From assembly GCA_038893495.1 (NCBI GenBank), contig JAWARJ010000001.1:1105824-1169823 (forward strand): a stretch of 64,000 nucleotides of DNA, in the 5' to 3' direction. This document shows, one piece after another, positions 41,646 to 50,356 of this stretch; the first letter of the stretch is position 1, and the number at the start of each line of letters is the position of its first letter. The notes beneath the pieces were generated by a model. It had not been told where the DNA came from and made no database searches. It worked only from the letters and a program-made list of their open reading frames with translations. The position numbers and the translations under genes are program-made. Source of the stretch: Thermoproteus sp. (GTDB taxonomy: Archaea > Thermoproteota > Thermoprotei > Thermoproteales > Thermoproteaceae).

Positions 41646-44402
41646 CTCTTTTTCGGCCTTGCCGCCCCTGCTTAATATCTTGGCTTGCGCCGCGGCGAGT
41701 CTGGCCAGGGGCACTCTAAACGGCGACGCGCTCACGTAGTCCACTGCCGTCTTCTCGAAGAAGTATATCGACTTGGGATCTCCGCCGTGCTCGCCGCATA
41801 CCCCCACCTCTATCTTGGGGTTTGTCTCTTTGGCCGTCCTAGCGGCCAGCTCCACTAGTTTGCCCACGCCGTCTGCGTCCAAAGTCTCGAAGGGGTCTGC
41901 GTCCAATATCTTGAGCTCTAGGTACTGCGGGATGAATTTATTCTCGGCGTCGTCCCTACTGAAGCTGAAGACTGCTTGAGTCAGGTCGTTGGTGCCGAAG
42001 CTTATGAAGTCCACCTCCCTAGCTATTTTGTCCATAGTCAACGTGGCCCTCACGGTCTCCACCATGGTGCCTATCTTTACGTCCAGCTTGACGTCCATCT
42101 CCCTCTCTACGTCCTTTAGGGCCGGAATTATGCCTTTGTCCTTCACGTACCTAATCTCCCTCACGTCGCTGACTTGAGGTATCATGATCTCGACTATGGG
42201 GTTACGGCCCTCCCTCTTCAACTCGGCGGCGGCCTCCAGTATCGCCCTAGAGAGGTAGTAGTAGAACTCGGGGTAGGTCACGCCGACCCTCACGCCTCTA
42301 TGGCCCAACATGGGGTTGGCCTCCTGCAATGCTTTGATCCTTCCGTAGAGCCATTCGAGCTCCTTTACGTCCCTCCCGGCGGCCTTGGCTTCGTATATTT
42401 GTTGTAATACCTCCTCGGGCTTCGGCAAGAACTCGTGTAGCGGCGGGTCGATAAGCCTCACTATGACTGGTAGCCCGTCCATAATCTTGAATATCTCCTT
42501 GAAGTCGGCCTTCAACATCTTATACAGCGGCTCTAGGTGTCTGACCCTCTCCTCACGGGTCTCGGCAAGGATCACCTTCCGGAGTAATTCGAGCCTTTCG
42601 GGCTTTCTGAACATACGTTCTATCCTCAACAGCCCTATCCCTTCGGCCCCGAACTTCCTGGCCAGCGCCGCGTCTTCCGGCAGATCTGCGTTGGCTCTAA
42701 CGCCCAGTCTCCTAATTCCGTCGGCCCACTTCAATAACTCCTCCAGCTCTGGTATCAACTCCGGCTCGACAGTGGGCACGACGCCTACATATACGTTGCC
42801 AGTATTCCCGTCGATTGTGACCCAGTCGCCCTCCTTGAGGACACGCCCGTTGACGCTTAACGTCTTCGCCGTCTCGTCTATTTGTAGCGCCTCGGCGCCC
42901 ACCACGGCGGGCTTGCCTATGGCTCTAGCCACCACCGCCGCGTGCGACGTCATCCCGCCCCTACTGGTCAGTATGCCGACCGCCGCGTAGAAGCCATGCA
43001 CGTCGTCGGGCTTAGTCTCGACTCTAGCCAGTATGACCCTCTTGCCCTCGCGGGCCCACTTGACCGCATCGTCGGGGTGGAACACCAGCTGGCCGGACAC
43101 GGCGCCGGGGCTGGCGGGCAGGCCCTTGGCGATAGGTTGCGCCTTTGCCTTCGGGTCTATACGCGGATATAACAACTGCAGTACGTGGTCTGGCGATACC
43201 TTCAGCAACGCCTCCTCCTTAGTGATGATGCCCTCCCTAGCCATATCGACAGCCGTCTTGACGCGAGCCAGCGGCGTCATTTTGGCGTTGCGACACTGCA
43301 AGAAGTACAACTTTCCTCTCTCCACTGTGAACTCCACGTCTTGGACGTCCTTATTGGCCTTCTCCAACAGCTTAACGCCTCTGTAGAGCTCGTCGTATAG
43401 GTGTGGGAACCTCTTTCTGAACTCCTCTATGTCCATCGGCGTGCGTATGCCGGCCACTACGTCCTCCCCCTGTGCAACCGGCAGGAACTCGCCGTATAGC
43501 TTATTCTCGCCAGTGGCCACATCGCGCGAGAACACGACGCCAGTGCCACTGTCCCATCCCATATTGCCGAAGACCATAGTGACCACATTGACGGCCGTGC
43601 AGTCGGCAACGTCGGGCGTTATCTTCTCGGCGACTCTATAGAATATGGCGCGGGGGCTGTCCCAAGAGCGGAATACGGCCTTTATGGCTAGCTTCAGTTG
43701 CTCCCATGGGTCCTGTGGGAACTCTCCGTATTGTCTCCTAATTATTTCTTTAAACTTCTCGACAGCCTCCTTCAGCCCCTCTACAGGTACGTCTGGATCC
43801 TCCTTGGCGTTGTACTTCCTCTTTATTTCCTCCCAAGCCGAAGAGAACAGCTTGTCGTCTATGCCCAACACTATTCTGCCGAACATATTGACGAAGCGCC
43901 TATATGCGTCGTATGCGAACCACTCGTTGCCGGTCTGTTTGGCGAGGCCTTTGACGGTCTGGTCGTTGAGGCCTAAATTGAGCACTGTGTCCATCATGCC
44001 CGGCATGGACACCGCGGCGCCGGACCTCACCGACACCAACAGCGGGTTCTCCGGATCTCCGAACCTGCGACCCGTCTTCTCTTCGAGGCGCTTCATATGC
44101 GTCATTACCTCCTCCCAGAGACCCGGCGGCAGATCTAGGCTGTTTATCAGCGAGAACAATTTGGCTATAGCCTGGTCTCTAACTTCGGGTGGCGGTTGTC
44201 TCTCCAATAGGGCTTCTAACTCCGAGATCTCGGCCTTCCGCGGCGTGAAGAAGTCTTTACAGGCCTCGGTGGTTATTATGAAGCCAGGTGGCACCCTCAA
44301 GCCCAGCTGGGTCATTTGGATCAGACTGGCGCCCTTTCCGCCGAAGAGCTTCTTGTTCTTATAGTCGGCCTCCTCGAAGTCGTAAACATACTTCTTTGGC
44401 AT
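41643..44402 (-). CDS. ppdK: Pyruvate, phosphate dikinase
   Basis: A 919-residue PPDK: N-terminal ATP-grasp domain (LFGGKGASLIQMTQLG, VSVRSGAAVSMPGMMDTVLNLG), swivelling phosphohistidine domain (GGMTSHAAVVARAIGKPAVVG, catalytic His) and C-terminal TIM barrel (FGTNDLTQ, VGVCGEHGGDP with catalytic Cys). It interconverts pyruvate, ATP and phosphate with PEP, AMP and PPi, in glycolysis or gluconeogenesis of Thermoproteales. Complete length. Promoter: tttaaaaaag about 24 bp before the ATG, in a 153-bp gap of roughly 80 percent A+T. Confidence 0.97.
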   Translation of the reverse strand: MPKKYVYDFEEADYKNKKLFGGKGASLIQMTQLGLRVPPGFIITTEACKDFFTPRKAEISELEALLERQPPPEVRDQAIAKLFSLINSLDLPPGLWEEVMTHMKRLEEKTGRRFGDPENPLLVSVRSGAAVSMPGMMDTVLNLGLNDQTVKGLAKQTGNEWFAYDAYRRFVNMFGRIVLGIDDKLFSSAWEEIKRKYNAKEDPDVPVEGLKEAVEKFKEIIRRQYGEFPQDPWEQLKLAIKAVFRSWDSPRAIFYRVAEKITPDVADCTAVNVVTMVFGNMGWDSGTGVVFSRDVATGENKLYGEFLPVAQGEDVVAGIRTPMDIEEFRKRFPHLYDELYRGVKLLEKANKDVQDVEFTVERGKLYFLQCRNAKMTPLARVKTAVDMAREGIITKEEALLKVSPDHVLQLLYPRIDPKAKAQPIAKGLPASPGAVSGQLVFHPDDAVKWAREGKRVILARVETKPDDVHGFYAAVGILTSRGGMTSHAAVVARAIGKPAVVGAEALQIDETAKTLSVNGRVLKEGDWVTIDGNTGNVYVGVVPTVEPELIPELEELLKWADGIRRLGVRANADLPEDAALARKFGAEGIGLLRIERMFRKPERLELLRKVILAETREERVRHLEPLYKMLKADFKEIFKIMDGLPVIVRLIDPPLHEFLPKPEEVLQQIYEAKAAGRDVKELEWLYGRIKALQEANPMLGHRGVRVGVTYPEFYYYLSRAILEAAAELKREGRNPIVEIMIPQVSDVREIRYVKDKGIIPALKDVEREMDVKLDVKIGTMVETVRATLTMDKIAREVDFISFGTNDLTQAVFSFSRDDAENKFIPQYLELKILDADPFETLDADGVGKLVELAARTAKETNPKIEVGVCGEHGGDPKSIYFFEKTAVDYVSASPFRVPLARLAAAQAKILSRGGKAEKE

Positions 44403-44555
44403 GGATAAAATATTTTCTGCTTTAAAAAAGATTTTTCATATATATTTATTTGAGAAAATATTAATGTTAGAAGCTAATCTATTTTATATTTGTAAATACA
44501 ATCTAAAATGACATTAAGGCGAATTATCATAATAGATCATTAACGTTAAATAGAC

Positions 44556-45179
44556 CTACTTATCTGAAAGTAGACTCAATAAATATCTGGTCAAAACATA
44601 TAGCTTCTGCGACCGGAGCACTACATCTGCCGCCTTTTCTACCTCTCTGCTCGTGGGGTTGAAGGCTATGGAGAACCCAGCCCGCTCCAACAGCGGTAAG
44701 TCGGTCTCGCTGTCTCCGATGGCTACAGCCTCCTCTAAGGAAATACCGCGTCTCGCTAAGGCCTCCCGCGCCACTTCGGCCTTATTGGTGTTGGTGACCG
44801 CCACAGATATTCCCGCCACGACGTCGCCATCATAAACCAAATCATTAACATAAAACTCGTCAAAACAGTTGGAGAGCCTCCTCGTGTAGCCGACGCCGGC
44901 AGATACGGCCATCTTATATATGGGGAAACGCCCCAACGTCTTGCAGAGCTCGTCGAACCCCTCCCTCGGTTTGAAGAGAGACTCGGCAATGTATCTCGGC
45001 GTCCCTCTCCACATGGCGGCATCGGCGACTGCCCAATCGGCGTAGTCGATATAGCCGCGCTCATAGAGGGCTCTATTGAGCTCGGCGTCGATCCCCAATA
45101 TCACATGTAGCCGTCTCCAGGCGGACCGGAAGGTGGTCAATACGCCGTCGACGTCGAAGACCACCGCCTTGTACTTCAT
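44556..45179 (-). CDS. HAD-family phosphatase (phosphoserine-phosphatase-like)
   Basis: A 207-residue HAD protein: motif I FDVDGVL (residues 8-14), motif III lysine in NTNKAEVAREAL and motif IV AIGDSETDLPLLERAG. The helical cap insertion after motif I (about 20-90) places it in subclass I near phosphoserine phosphatase. Substrate not fixed by sequence. It follows the ferredoxin gene by 3 bp on the same strand. Confidence 0.82.
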   Translation of the reverse strand: MKYKAVVFDVDGVLTTFRSAWRRLHVILGIDAELNRALYERGYIDYADWAVADAAMWRGTPRYIAESLFKPREGFDELCKTLGRFPIYKMAVSAGVGYTRRLSNCFDEFYVNDLVYDGDVVAGISVAVTNTNKAEVAREALARRGISLEEAVAIGDSETDLPLLERAGFSIAFNPTSREVEKAADVVLRSQKLYVLTRYLLSLLSDK

Positions 45180-45182
45180 CTA

Positions 45183-45416
45183 TTACTCCCTATAGACCTT
45201 AATGGCGCCTGAGGGGCAGTGCCTCTCTGCCTCTTTGACGGCTTCGTAGAGCGAGTCGGGCACTATACCCTCATCGGCTTTGCCGTTAAGTCTGAATTGA
45301 TCTATTACCGCCGGCTTGCCTTCAGGTAAAGTTGGCATGAAGACAGTTGGGGCGTAAAAGAGGCAGAAATGGGCCACTACGCACTTCTGTCGGTCTATTT
45401 TTACCCTGACAACCAT
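45183..45416 (-). CDS. Small single-cluster ferredoxin
   Basis: A 77-residue ferredoxin. The cluster ligands appear to be Cys12, Cys18 and a cysteine near residue 68 (HCPSGAIKV); a fourth cysteine is not seen in the expected position (CVVAHFC instead of CxxCxxC), so a 3Fe-4S cluster is more likely than 4Fe-4S. Role as an electron carrier is assumed; the window also contains ferredoxin-dependent IorAB. Confidence 0.82.
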   Translation of the reverse strand: MVVRVKIDRQKCVVAHFCLFYAPTVFMPTLPEGKPAVIDQFRLNGKADEGIVPDSLYEAVKEAERHCPSGAIKVYRE

Positions 45417-45445
45417 GGCCCTTCGTTATCTAGTAAATATATATT

Positions 45446-45889
45446 TCAACGGAGCCCCAAACTCCTCAATAGAGCCTCCTCCAAGTCTCCCACATCCTCG
45501 ACCGCCGAGAGGCGGCAGACCTTCTCGCCGCAAAATTCAACTCCCTCATATGCCAGTAGGGCCCGCTTGAGCTCTAAGCCGTAGGAGAACCCGCCGAGAG
45601 ATCTGTCGGAGCGGACCACCCTATGGCAGGGGAGGACCACAGGGTATGGATTTTCTGCGAGGAGCCGGCCCACCGCCCTGGGATGGAGCCTCAACGTCGT
45701 AGCGAGTACCTTGTAGGAGGTCGCAGAGCCGCGCCGTATGCCCAGCAGTCGTGTCAACGGGTGGGCTGGGTCTATCTTCACGTACTTTATGAATTCTTCA
45801 AGTTCGACGTATTTATCGCACTTATTTACCAGATATATCCTCCCGCCCTTTAGGGCTAGAGACGCAGGGCCGTATCTGCTACACAACAT
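45446..45889 (-). CDS. ogt: Methylated-DNA--protein-cysteine methyltransferase
   Basis: A 147-residue Ogt/AGT with helix-turn-helix (VLATTLRLHPRAVGRLLAENP) and active-site block VVLPCHRVVRSDRSLGG. The acceptor cysteine in PCHRV removes O6-alkyl groups from guanine in DNA. Small version typical of thermophiles. It is divergent to the SAMP-like gene with 28 bp between start codons. Confidence 0.93.
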   Translation of the reverse strand: MLCSRYGPASLALKGGRIYLVNKCDKYVELEEFIKYVKIDPAHPLTRLLGIRRGSATSYKVLATTLRLHPRAVGRLLAENPYPVVLPCHRVVRSDRSLGGFSYGLELKRALLAYEGVEFCGEKVCRLSAVEDVGDLEEALLRSLGLR

Positions 45890-45917
45890 TTTATCTACGC
45901 CATTACTTCACCTCGTG

Positions 45918-46178
45918 GTGAAGGTGGTTCTGGAGGGCGTCTTGGTGAACCTAGCGGGTAAGAGGGAACTCGAAGTCGAGGCGTCTACAGTCGGGGAGCT
46001 CCTAGAGAAGTTGAAAGAATATCCGAAACTATATGAGAGGATAAAGAGGGGGAGGGGCCTCTCGCCCGATATATACATAGCGGTAAACGACGTGGACGTC
46101 AAGCTCCTATCGGGGTTGGATACGGGACTGAAGGAGGGAGATGTCGTCCTCATCCTGGCCTATATACACGGAGGTTGA
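45918..46178 (+). CDS. MoaD/ThiS-family ubiquitin-like protein (SAMP-like)
   Basis: About 86 residues with a beta-grasp pattern and a C-terminal diglycine (LILAYIHGG), as in MoaD, ThiS and archaeal SAMPs. It can serve as a sulfur carrier for molybdopterin or thiolation of tRNA, or as a protein modifier. A TATA-like ttttatct (45889-45896) lies 26 bp before GTG 45918; GTG 45915 is alternative. A JAMM protease that could remove it from proteins is encoded at 48396. Confidence 0.85.
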   Translation: MKVVLEGVLVNLAGKRELEVEASTVGELLEKLKEYPKLYERIKRGRGLSPDIYIAVNDVDVKLLSGLDTGLKEGDVVLILAYIHGG

Positions 46179-46706
46179 TTACTTTTTGTTCCGCGCCTTG
46201 GCCTCTACCGCCTTGGCGGCGGCCTCTTCTTTCAACTCCGATGGGGGCTCTTCGAGCTTAGCCCATACCTCCCGGGCTGCTATTTTCTGCGGCGTCATGA
46301 GGACCTCCTGCCTGTAGTACACGACGCCCTCCGGCAACTCAATGCCCTTGGCGAATATGGCCTGTAGGAGGAGAGTACCGCCGAAGAAGGCCACGGTGAG
46401 AAATCCCGTGAGGACTACGCCCCAGAGCGTAGCGTTCTCTATAAATCCCTGTATGGGCCCTACGGGAAAGACGAAGCTCTGGGCCAGTACCTCCCTAAGC
46501 GCCCAGAAGGAGAAGAAGACGAACCAGAGGAAAAGCCCCGCGAGGCCCCACCTCACGAAGAAGTCGGCGACCCAACGCCTATAGCGTCCTTTAGGGCGTC
46601 CAGAAGCGATTAAAGCAATGACCGCGGCGACCAGCAACATGGCGACCCATGACAACAAGACCGATCCCCTGACGCTTTGAAGCAGAGACGCCAATTGGCT
46701 CAACAC
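46179..46706 (-). CDS. Membrane protein of unknown function with charged tail
   Basis: A 175-residue protein with three predicted membrane helices (about 16-35, 48-70, 92-115) and a cytosolic C-terminal part rich in Glu, Lys and Ala (EELKEEAAAKAVEAKARNKK-like). A pattern of W and F (LFLWFVFFSFWALRE) is in the second helix. No family was recognised. The gene ends directly at the stop of the SAMP-like gene, without a gap. No respiratory-complex signature is evident, though the topology resembles small accessory subunits. Confidence 0.62.
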   Translation of the reverse strand: MLSQLASLLQSVRGSVLLSWVAMLLVAAVIALIASGRPKGRYRRWVADFFVRWGLAGLFLWFVFFSFWALREVLAQSFVFPVGPIQGFIENATLWGVVLTGFLTVAFFGGTLLLQAIFAKGIELPEGVVYYRQEVLMTPQKIAAREVWAKLEEPPSELKEEAAAKAVEAKARNKK

Positions 46707-46878
46707 GACAAACTACAGCCAGTTCGATATAAAGGTATCGCAAAGCCTAGGAACATAAAGGAGCAATTCGGCGCGTATACGTCCGCAATGTGGCCCAAGC
46801 CCTCCGATATGTGCGAATAATACAGGACAAATAGCCTTTTCGTATTCAGTCCATTTTTTTAATCGCGGTAATGCCGTT
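46707..46878. promoter_or_regulatory. Divergent intergenic region upstream of dcd
   Basis: The 172-bp region separates the divergent membrane protein and dcd genes. A T-rich and A-rich block (catttttttaatcg, 46851-46864) lies 20-27 bp before the dcd ATG and acts as likely TATA box. No RNA or coding signal is seen in the rest. Confidence 0.45.
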
Positions 46879-47418
46879 ATGATACTGGCCGGCGACGAGA
46901 TTAAACGCTTAATCTCGTTGGGGAGGCTCTCCATAGAGCCCCTTAGGGACGACGCGATAAGGGAGAACGGCGTTGACCTCCGTATAGGTCGGGAGTACGC
47001 CATATATGCCTACGAGGGGGCCGCCATAAGGCCTTGCGATCTGGCCGAAGGCGAGGCCCGCAGGCACTTCAGAGTGGTTAGAGACGCCGAGGAGATAGTC
47101 ATACCGCCGAGGAACTTCGTCCTCCTAACCACCGAGGAGTACGTCAAGATGCCCAACGACGTGGCGGGCCTAGCCAACCTCCGCTCGACTCTGGCCAGAT
47201 ACGGGCTGGTCATACCGCCGACAGTAGTCGACGCAGGCTTCGAAGGCAATATAACCATAGAGGTCGTCAACGAGTCGCCCAACGCCATAGTCCTCAAGCC
47301 CGGCCTCCGCTTCCTCCACCTAATCCTAGTCAAGACCGAAGGCTCGGCGAAGTACCTAGGCGCCTATCTGGGCCAGAGGGGCGTCACGCCGCCGAAGGGG
47401 CTCAAGGCCGAGTGTTAG
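46879..47418 (+). CDS. dcd: dCTP deaminase
   Basis: A 179-residue trimeric dUTPase/dCTP deaminase fold: LAGDEIKRLI at the start, LANLRSTLARYGLVIPPTVVDAGFEGNITIEVVN with catalytic glutamate (GFEGNITIE) and RSTLAR phosphate-binding motif, then C-terminal KYLGAYLGQRG. It makes dUTP from dCTP for dTMP synthesis. It ends 4 bp into the convergent prolidase gene. Confidence 0.94.
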   Translation: MILAGDEIKRLISLGRLSIEPLRDDAIRENGVDLRIGREYAIYAYEGAAIRPCDLAEGEARRHFRVVRDAEEIVIPPRNFVLLTTEEYVKMPNDVAGLANLRSTLARYGLVIPPTVVDAGFEGNITIEVVNESPNAIVLKPGLRFLHLILVKTEGSAKYLGAYLGQRGVTPPKGLKAEC

Positions 47419-48392
47419 AGCACTCTGCCGCCACTCTCCTCGACGACTATGTCGTCTTCTATCCTCACGCCGAATCGGCCCGGCAGGTAGACTCCAGGCT
47501 CTATGGTGAAGACGTTGCCGGTCCTCAACACGTAATTGCCGCCAGGGGCTATATTCGGCGCCTCGTGGAACTCTAGGCCCAGCCCGTGGCCCGTCCTATG
47601 GATGAAGTAGCCGTCGAGGCCTCTGGCCCTCAACGCGGCCCTTGAGGCCTCGTCCACCTCGCCGGCCCTCCTCCCAGGCCTGACGGCAGAAATTGCGGCT
47701 CTCTGGGCCTCTAAGACCGCCTCATATACCTCTTCGAAGCCCCTCGGCGGGGCCCTAAAGGCGAAGGTACGCGTTATGTCGCCGTAATAGCCCATATAGG
47801 CCGCCGTGACATCTATTATGACTACGTCGCCCTCCCTCAATTTCCTCTCGGTGGGGCCTTGGTGCGGCAGCGCGGTGTTTTCTCCAAACTGCACCAATAT
47901 GGGCCCCGGCTCGAGCCCCTCTTCGACTAGCTTCAAGTATATACGGGCAGCCGCCTCTCTTTCCGAAATTCCTTGTGAAAGCTCGGCGCTGATTTCGTCG
48001 ATGACCCTTTTGATCCTCCTGGCGGCCTCGGCTATCTTCTCCACTTCGTCTGGCCTCTTGACGGCCCTCCTCTCATATATATAGCCGTCCGCGATTCTGT
48101 ACTTCACCTCGCCGAGCGCCCTTCTGAACACCTCCCATGCCCTAAGCGTCGTCGATCCGTCGACTTCTATTTCGCCTCCGCCGCAATCCTGTACTGCCCT
48201 CCTCAAGGCTCCGGCCGGGTCCTCGCCGTCGGCGTACGTATAGGAGGGCCTCGGCACCCTCCCCTCGTCTAGTTTAGGCACGACGAAGATCGCCCTGTCC
48301 TTGCAGAGTATAAGCGCGGCGAATCTCTCGTAGGTCTCAAGCTTCACGCCAGAGAAATAGTATATGTTTACGGGGGACGTCAAGACGAGCAT
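47415..48392 (-). CDS. pepQ: Xaa-Pro dipeptidase (M24 family)
   Basis: A 325-residue pita-bread metallopeptidase. Ligands appear in VVIIDVTAAYMGYYGDITRTF (two Asp), HRTGHGLGLEFHE (His), VFTIEPGVYL (Glu) and VRIEDDIVV (Glu). The N-terminal creatinase-like domain is short. Likely a cytosolic prolidase for peptide turnover. It is 3 bp from the upstream JAMM gene. Confidence 0.93.
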   Translation of the reverse strand: MLVLTSPVNIYYFSGVKLETYERFAALILCKDRAIFVVPKLDEGRVPRPSYTYADGEDPAGALRRAVQDCGGGEIEVDGSTTLRAWEVFRRALGEVKYRIADGYIYERRAVKRPDEVEKIAEAARRIKRVIDEISAELSQGISEREAAARIYLKLVEEGLEPGPILVQFGENTALPHQGPTERKLREGDVVIIDVTAAYMGYYGDITRTFAFRAPPRGFEEVYEAVLEAQRAAISAVRPGRRAGEVDEASRAALRARGLDGYFIHRTGHGLGLEFHEAPNIAPGGNYVLRTGNVFTIEPGVYLPGRFGVRIEDDIVVEESGGRVL

Positions 48393-48395
48393 AGA

Positions 48396-48776
48396 TCATT
48401 CCAATATGTTTATATTTACTGACTCTAACTGTGCGTCTCTAAGCCGCCAGGCCTTAACCTCGCCGGTATATATATCTAAGATCATCCACACGACGGGCCA
48501 CAGCCTCATGTACTTCAAGTCGATTGGGCTCGGGGTCGGCGGGCCTAGATGTGTGTGGAATATCGCGATCAATTCTGCTCCGAACTTCTCGAAGTCCACA
48601 ATAGCCTTATAGACATCCTCAGGCCTCAATTTGAACTCGTAGGGGCTCCCAGCTACGTTTTCGAGCCACGTCCACAACTCCACTCGGCCCCCCGCGCCGA
48701 ACAACAACGCGGCGCACTCTTCGCGGGGCGTACAACGCCTCCTGGCCTCATCTAGGAATTTTCTGGGCACGTCCAT
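48396..48776 (-). CDS. JAMM/MPN-type metalloprotease
   Basis: A 126-residue JAMM domain: catalytic HTH-LGPPTPSPID (H-x-H-x7-S-x2-D) near residue 75, with the glutamate in TPREECAALLFG near the N-terminus. Archaeal JAMM proteins remove ubiquitin-like SAMPs from targets or process them. A MoaD/SAMP-like gene is 2.2 kb away. It overlaps the HdrC-like gene by 29 bp, so it shares its transcript. Confidence 0.88.
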   Translation of the reverse strand: MDVPRKFLDEARRRCTPREECAALLFGAGGRVELWTWLENVAGSPYEFKLRPEDVYKAIVDFEKFGAELIAIFHTHLGPPTPSPIDLKYMRLWPVVWMILDIYTGEVKAWRLRDAQLESVNINILE

Positions 48777-49032
48777 GTAGGATCGCCCTAGCTTGCGTTA
48801 TGACGTCGACTATCCTAATAGAGGCGGGACATACGAGCTCGCACGCCCTACACCTAAGACAAGTCTCTATGCTCTCGACCACATATCTGGACTTATTACC
48901 GTCGGTATAGACGAGGAGGGCCATCTGTAGCCTCCCGCGAGGCCCCATGTGCCTCGTCCTAAAGGCGTTATATGTGGGGCAGACGGCCTCGCAGAAGCCA
49001 CATCTAGCGCAACGCTCTATTTCTTCGATCAC
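48748..49032 (-). CDS. HdrC/GlpC-like iron-sulfur subunit
   Basis: A 94-residue ferredoxin-like protein with two 4Fe-4S motifs: CARCGFCEAVCP and CLRCRACELVCP. Such subunits pair with CCG-domain proteins to pass electrons to disulfides or from flavoproteins. The next gene upstream is the CCG protein (4-bp overlap). No catalytic flavin subunit is visible in this window. Confidence 0.88.
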   Translation of the reverse strand: MIEEIERCARCGFCEAVCPTYNAFRTRHMGPRGRLQMALLVYTDGNKSRYVVESIETCLRCRACELVCPASIRIVDVITQARAILHGRAQKIPR

Positions 49033-49946
49033 GATATGACCTCGGCGAGATCGTACATCTTAAGCCCCGAGGCCGCCCGAGATAGATTTACATAACATAT
49101 GGGACAAACAGTCACAACTACGTCGGACAGTCTGGACAGCTGTTTCACGCGTATCTTAGCGACTTCGCTGGCCACGTCGGGTCTGACAGATTCCACGGGG
49201 CCGCCGCAACAGCCGGAATACGCCTTGCCGGTGATGTAGGGGTCCTCTATGTGGACCACGCCGACCGAGTCCAATAGGCGCCTATATGTGTCGTATTTAT
49301 CGAGGAACCGGGCGTAGAGGCAGGAGTCGTGGATCACCACCCTATTCACTACGGCTTTGGAGGGCCTTACGAGGTCCATATAGCTCACTACCTTTAGGTC
49401 GAACCCATCTACGTATTTGGGGTACAGCCTCTCCAGGGTGTAGTGGGTATGGGGGTCCACCGTTATGACCTCCTCGACGCCGCGCTCCTTGAAGTATCTA
49501 TACACCTCTTTGGCGTAAGATGCGAAGTCGTCTTCGAAGCCCAGTTCGTAGAGGAGGGCGCCCGAGTAGGGCTCGTCCTTCAACACGCCGAACTGGACGC
49601 CGGATTTAGCCAACATCGCGGCTATATTCCTTAAGATGTTCTCAGCCCTCCTGGTCTCCTCCTCGGAGGGCTTAAGCGCGAGCCCACCGAAGAGTTTCGC
49701 CCCAGCGGCCGCCAGCCTCGCCCTCAAGCCGCCCGAGCTCGCCCCGACCTTTTGTAGCAGATCTACGGCTTTCGCTATTAACGGGGCCAGTTGGTACATA
49801 CAGGAGGTGTACAACACCCTCTTCCCCCCTTCGGCCAGACCGGAGGTCCATCTATTGCAGATCGCCCTATCTATAGGTAGCGGCATCCCATTACGCCTTA
49901 GGTTGTCTAGGATTATTCCCCTAAGCGAACGGATCCAGTCCTCCAT
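49029..49946 (-). CDS. CCG-domain protein, HdrB-like
   Basis: About 305 residues. Two cysteine-rich regions: the first is weak (NRWTSGLAEGGKRVLYTSCMYQL), the second contains HDSCLYARFLDKYD, YSGCCGGPVESVRPD and VVTVCPICYVNLSRA, close to the CX(31-38)CCG-X(33)-CXXC motif. These bind a [4Fe-4S] or double-cubane-like cluster in HdrB. The ATG at 49946 shares its A with the NikR-like stop (TAATG); longer frames to 50051 overlap NikR and are not preferred. Proposed HdrBC-like redox unit with the upstream regulator gene. Confidence 0.82.
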   Translation of the reverse strand: MEDWIRSLRGIILDNLRRNGMPLPIDRAICNRWTSGLAEGGKRVLYTSCMYQLAPLIAKAVDLLQKVGASSGGLRARLAAAGAKLFGGLALKPSEEETRRAENILRNIAAMLAKSGVQFGVLKDEPYSGALLYELGFEDDFASYAKEVYRYFKERGVEEVITVDPHTHYTLERLYPKYVDGFDLKVVSYMDLVRPSKAVVNRVVIHDSCLYARFLDKYDTYRRLLDSVGVVHIEDPYITGKAYSGCCGGPVESVRPDVASEVAKIRVKQLSRLSDVVVTVCPICYVNLSRAASGLKMYDLAEVIS

Positions 49947-50314
49947 TATTCTATCGGGGTGAAGTACGTCTTTACGGCTCTTTCCGAAAGGCCCACTAGG
50001 AACTCGCCGATTTTCCTCCCGTCTCCGTGAACTACGAACACAGATACGCACTTATCACCTATATGTATATGTGAGTAGTTAGCGATAAGCTCCTTATATT
50101 GTTCAATCAATTCGCTTAGGAGCTCTACCCCCTCTGTTAGGGATAAGACGGCGCCTAGACACACATGCCCGTCCTTTAGGTGTTGGGAATAGGACTGGAC
50201 GAAGGCCGAGACAGCCTGCGCCACTATTGCACTACGGGTGACGCCGAGCTCTCTAGAGAGCTTATCGACCTCTTGAGCCAGCTCGTTGGGAAGCGACACG
50301 CCGAACCTCTTCAC
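49946..50314 (-). CDS. nikR: NikR-like metal-responsive transcriptional regulator
   Basis: A 122-residue ribbon-helix-helix protein: FGVSLPNELAQEVDKLSRELGVTRSAIV (DNA-binding), then an ACT-like metal domain with HVCLG, SHIHIGDKC and a further HG. His and Cys spacing (H-x-H-x4-C) matches nickel ligands of NikR. It leads the HdrBC-like genes and overlaps the next start by one base, so it may control that redox unit; the operator was not found. Confidence 0.82.
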   Translation of the reverse strand: MKRFGVSLPNELAQEVDKLSRELGVTRSAIVAQAVSAFVQSYSQHLKDGHVCLGAVLSLTEGVELLSELIEQYKELIANYSHIHIGDKCVSVFVVHGDGRKIGEFLVGLSERAVKTYFTPIE

Positions 50315-50356
50315 GTACGGTAGTGACTAGATATATATTTAGTTTGTGGTCACGTC

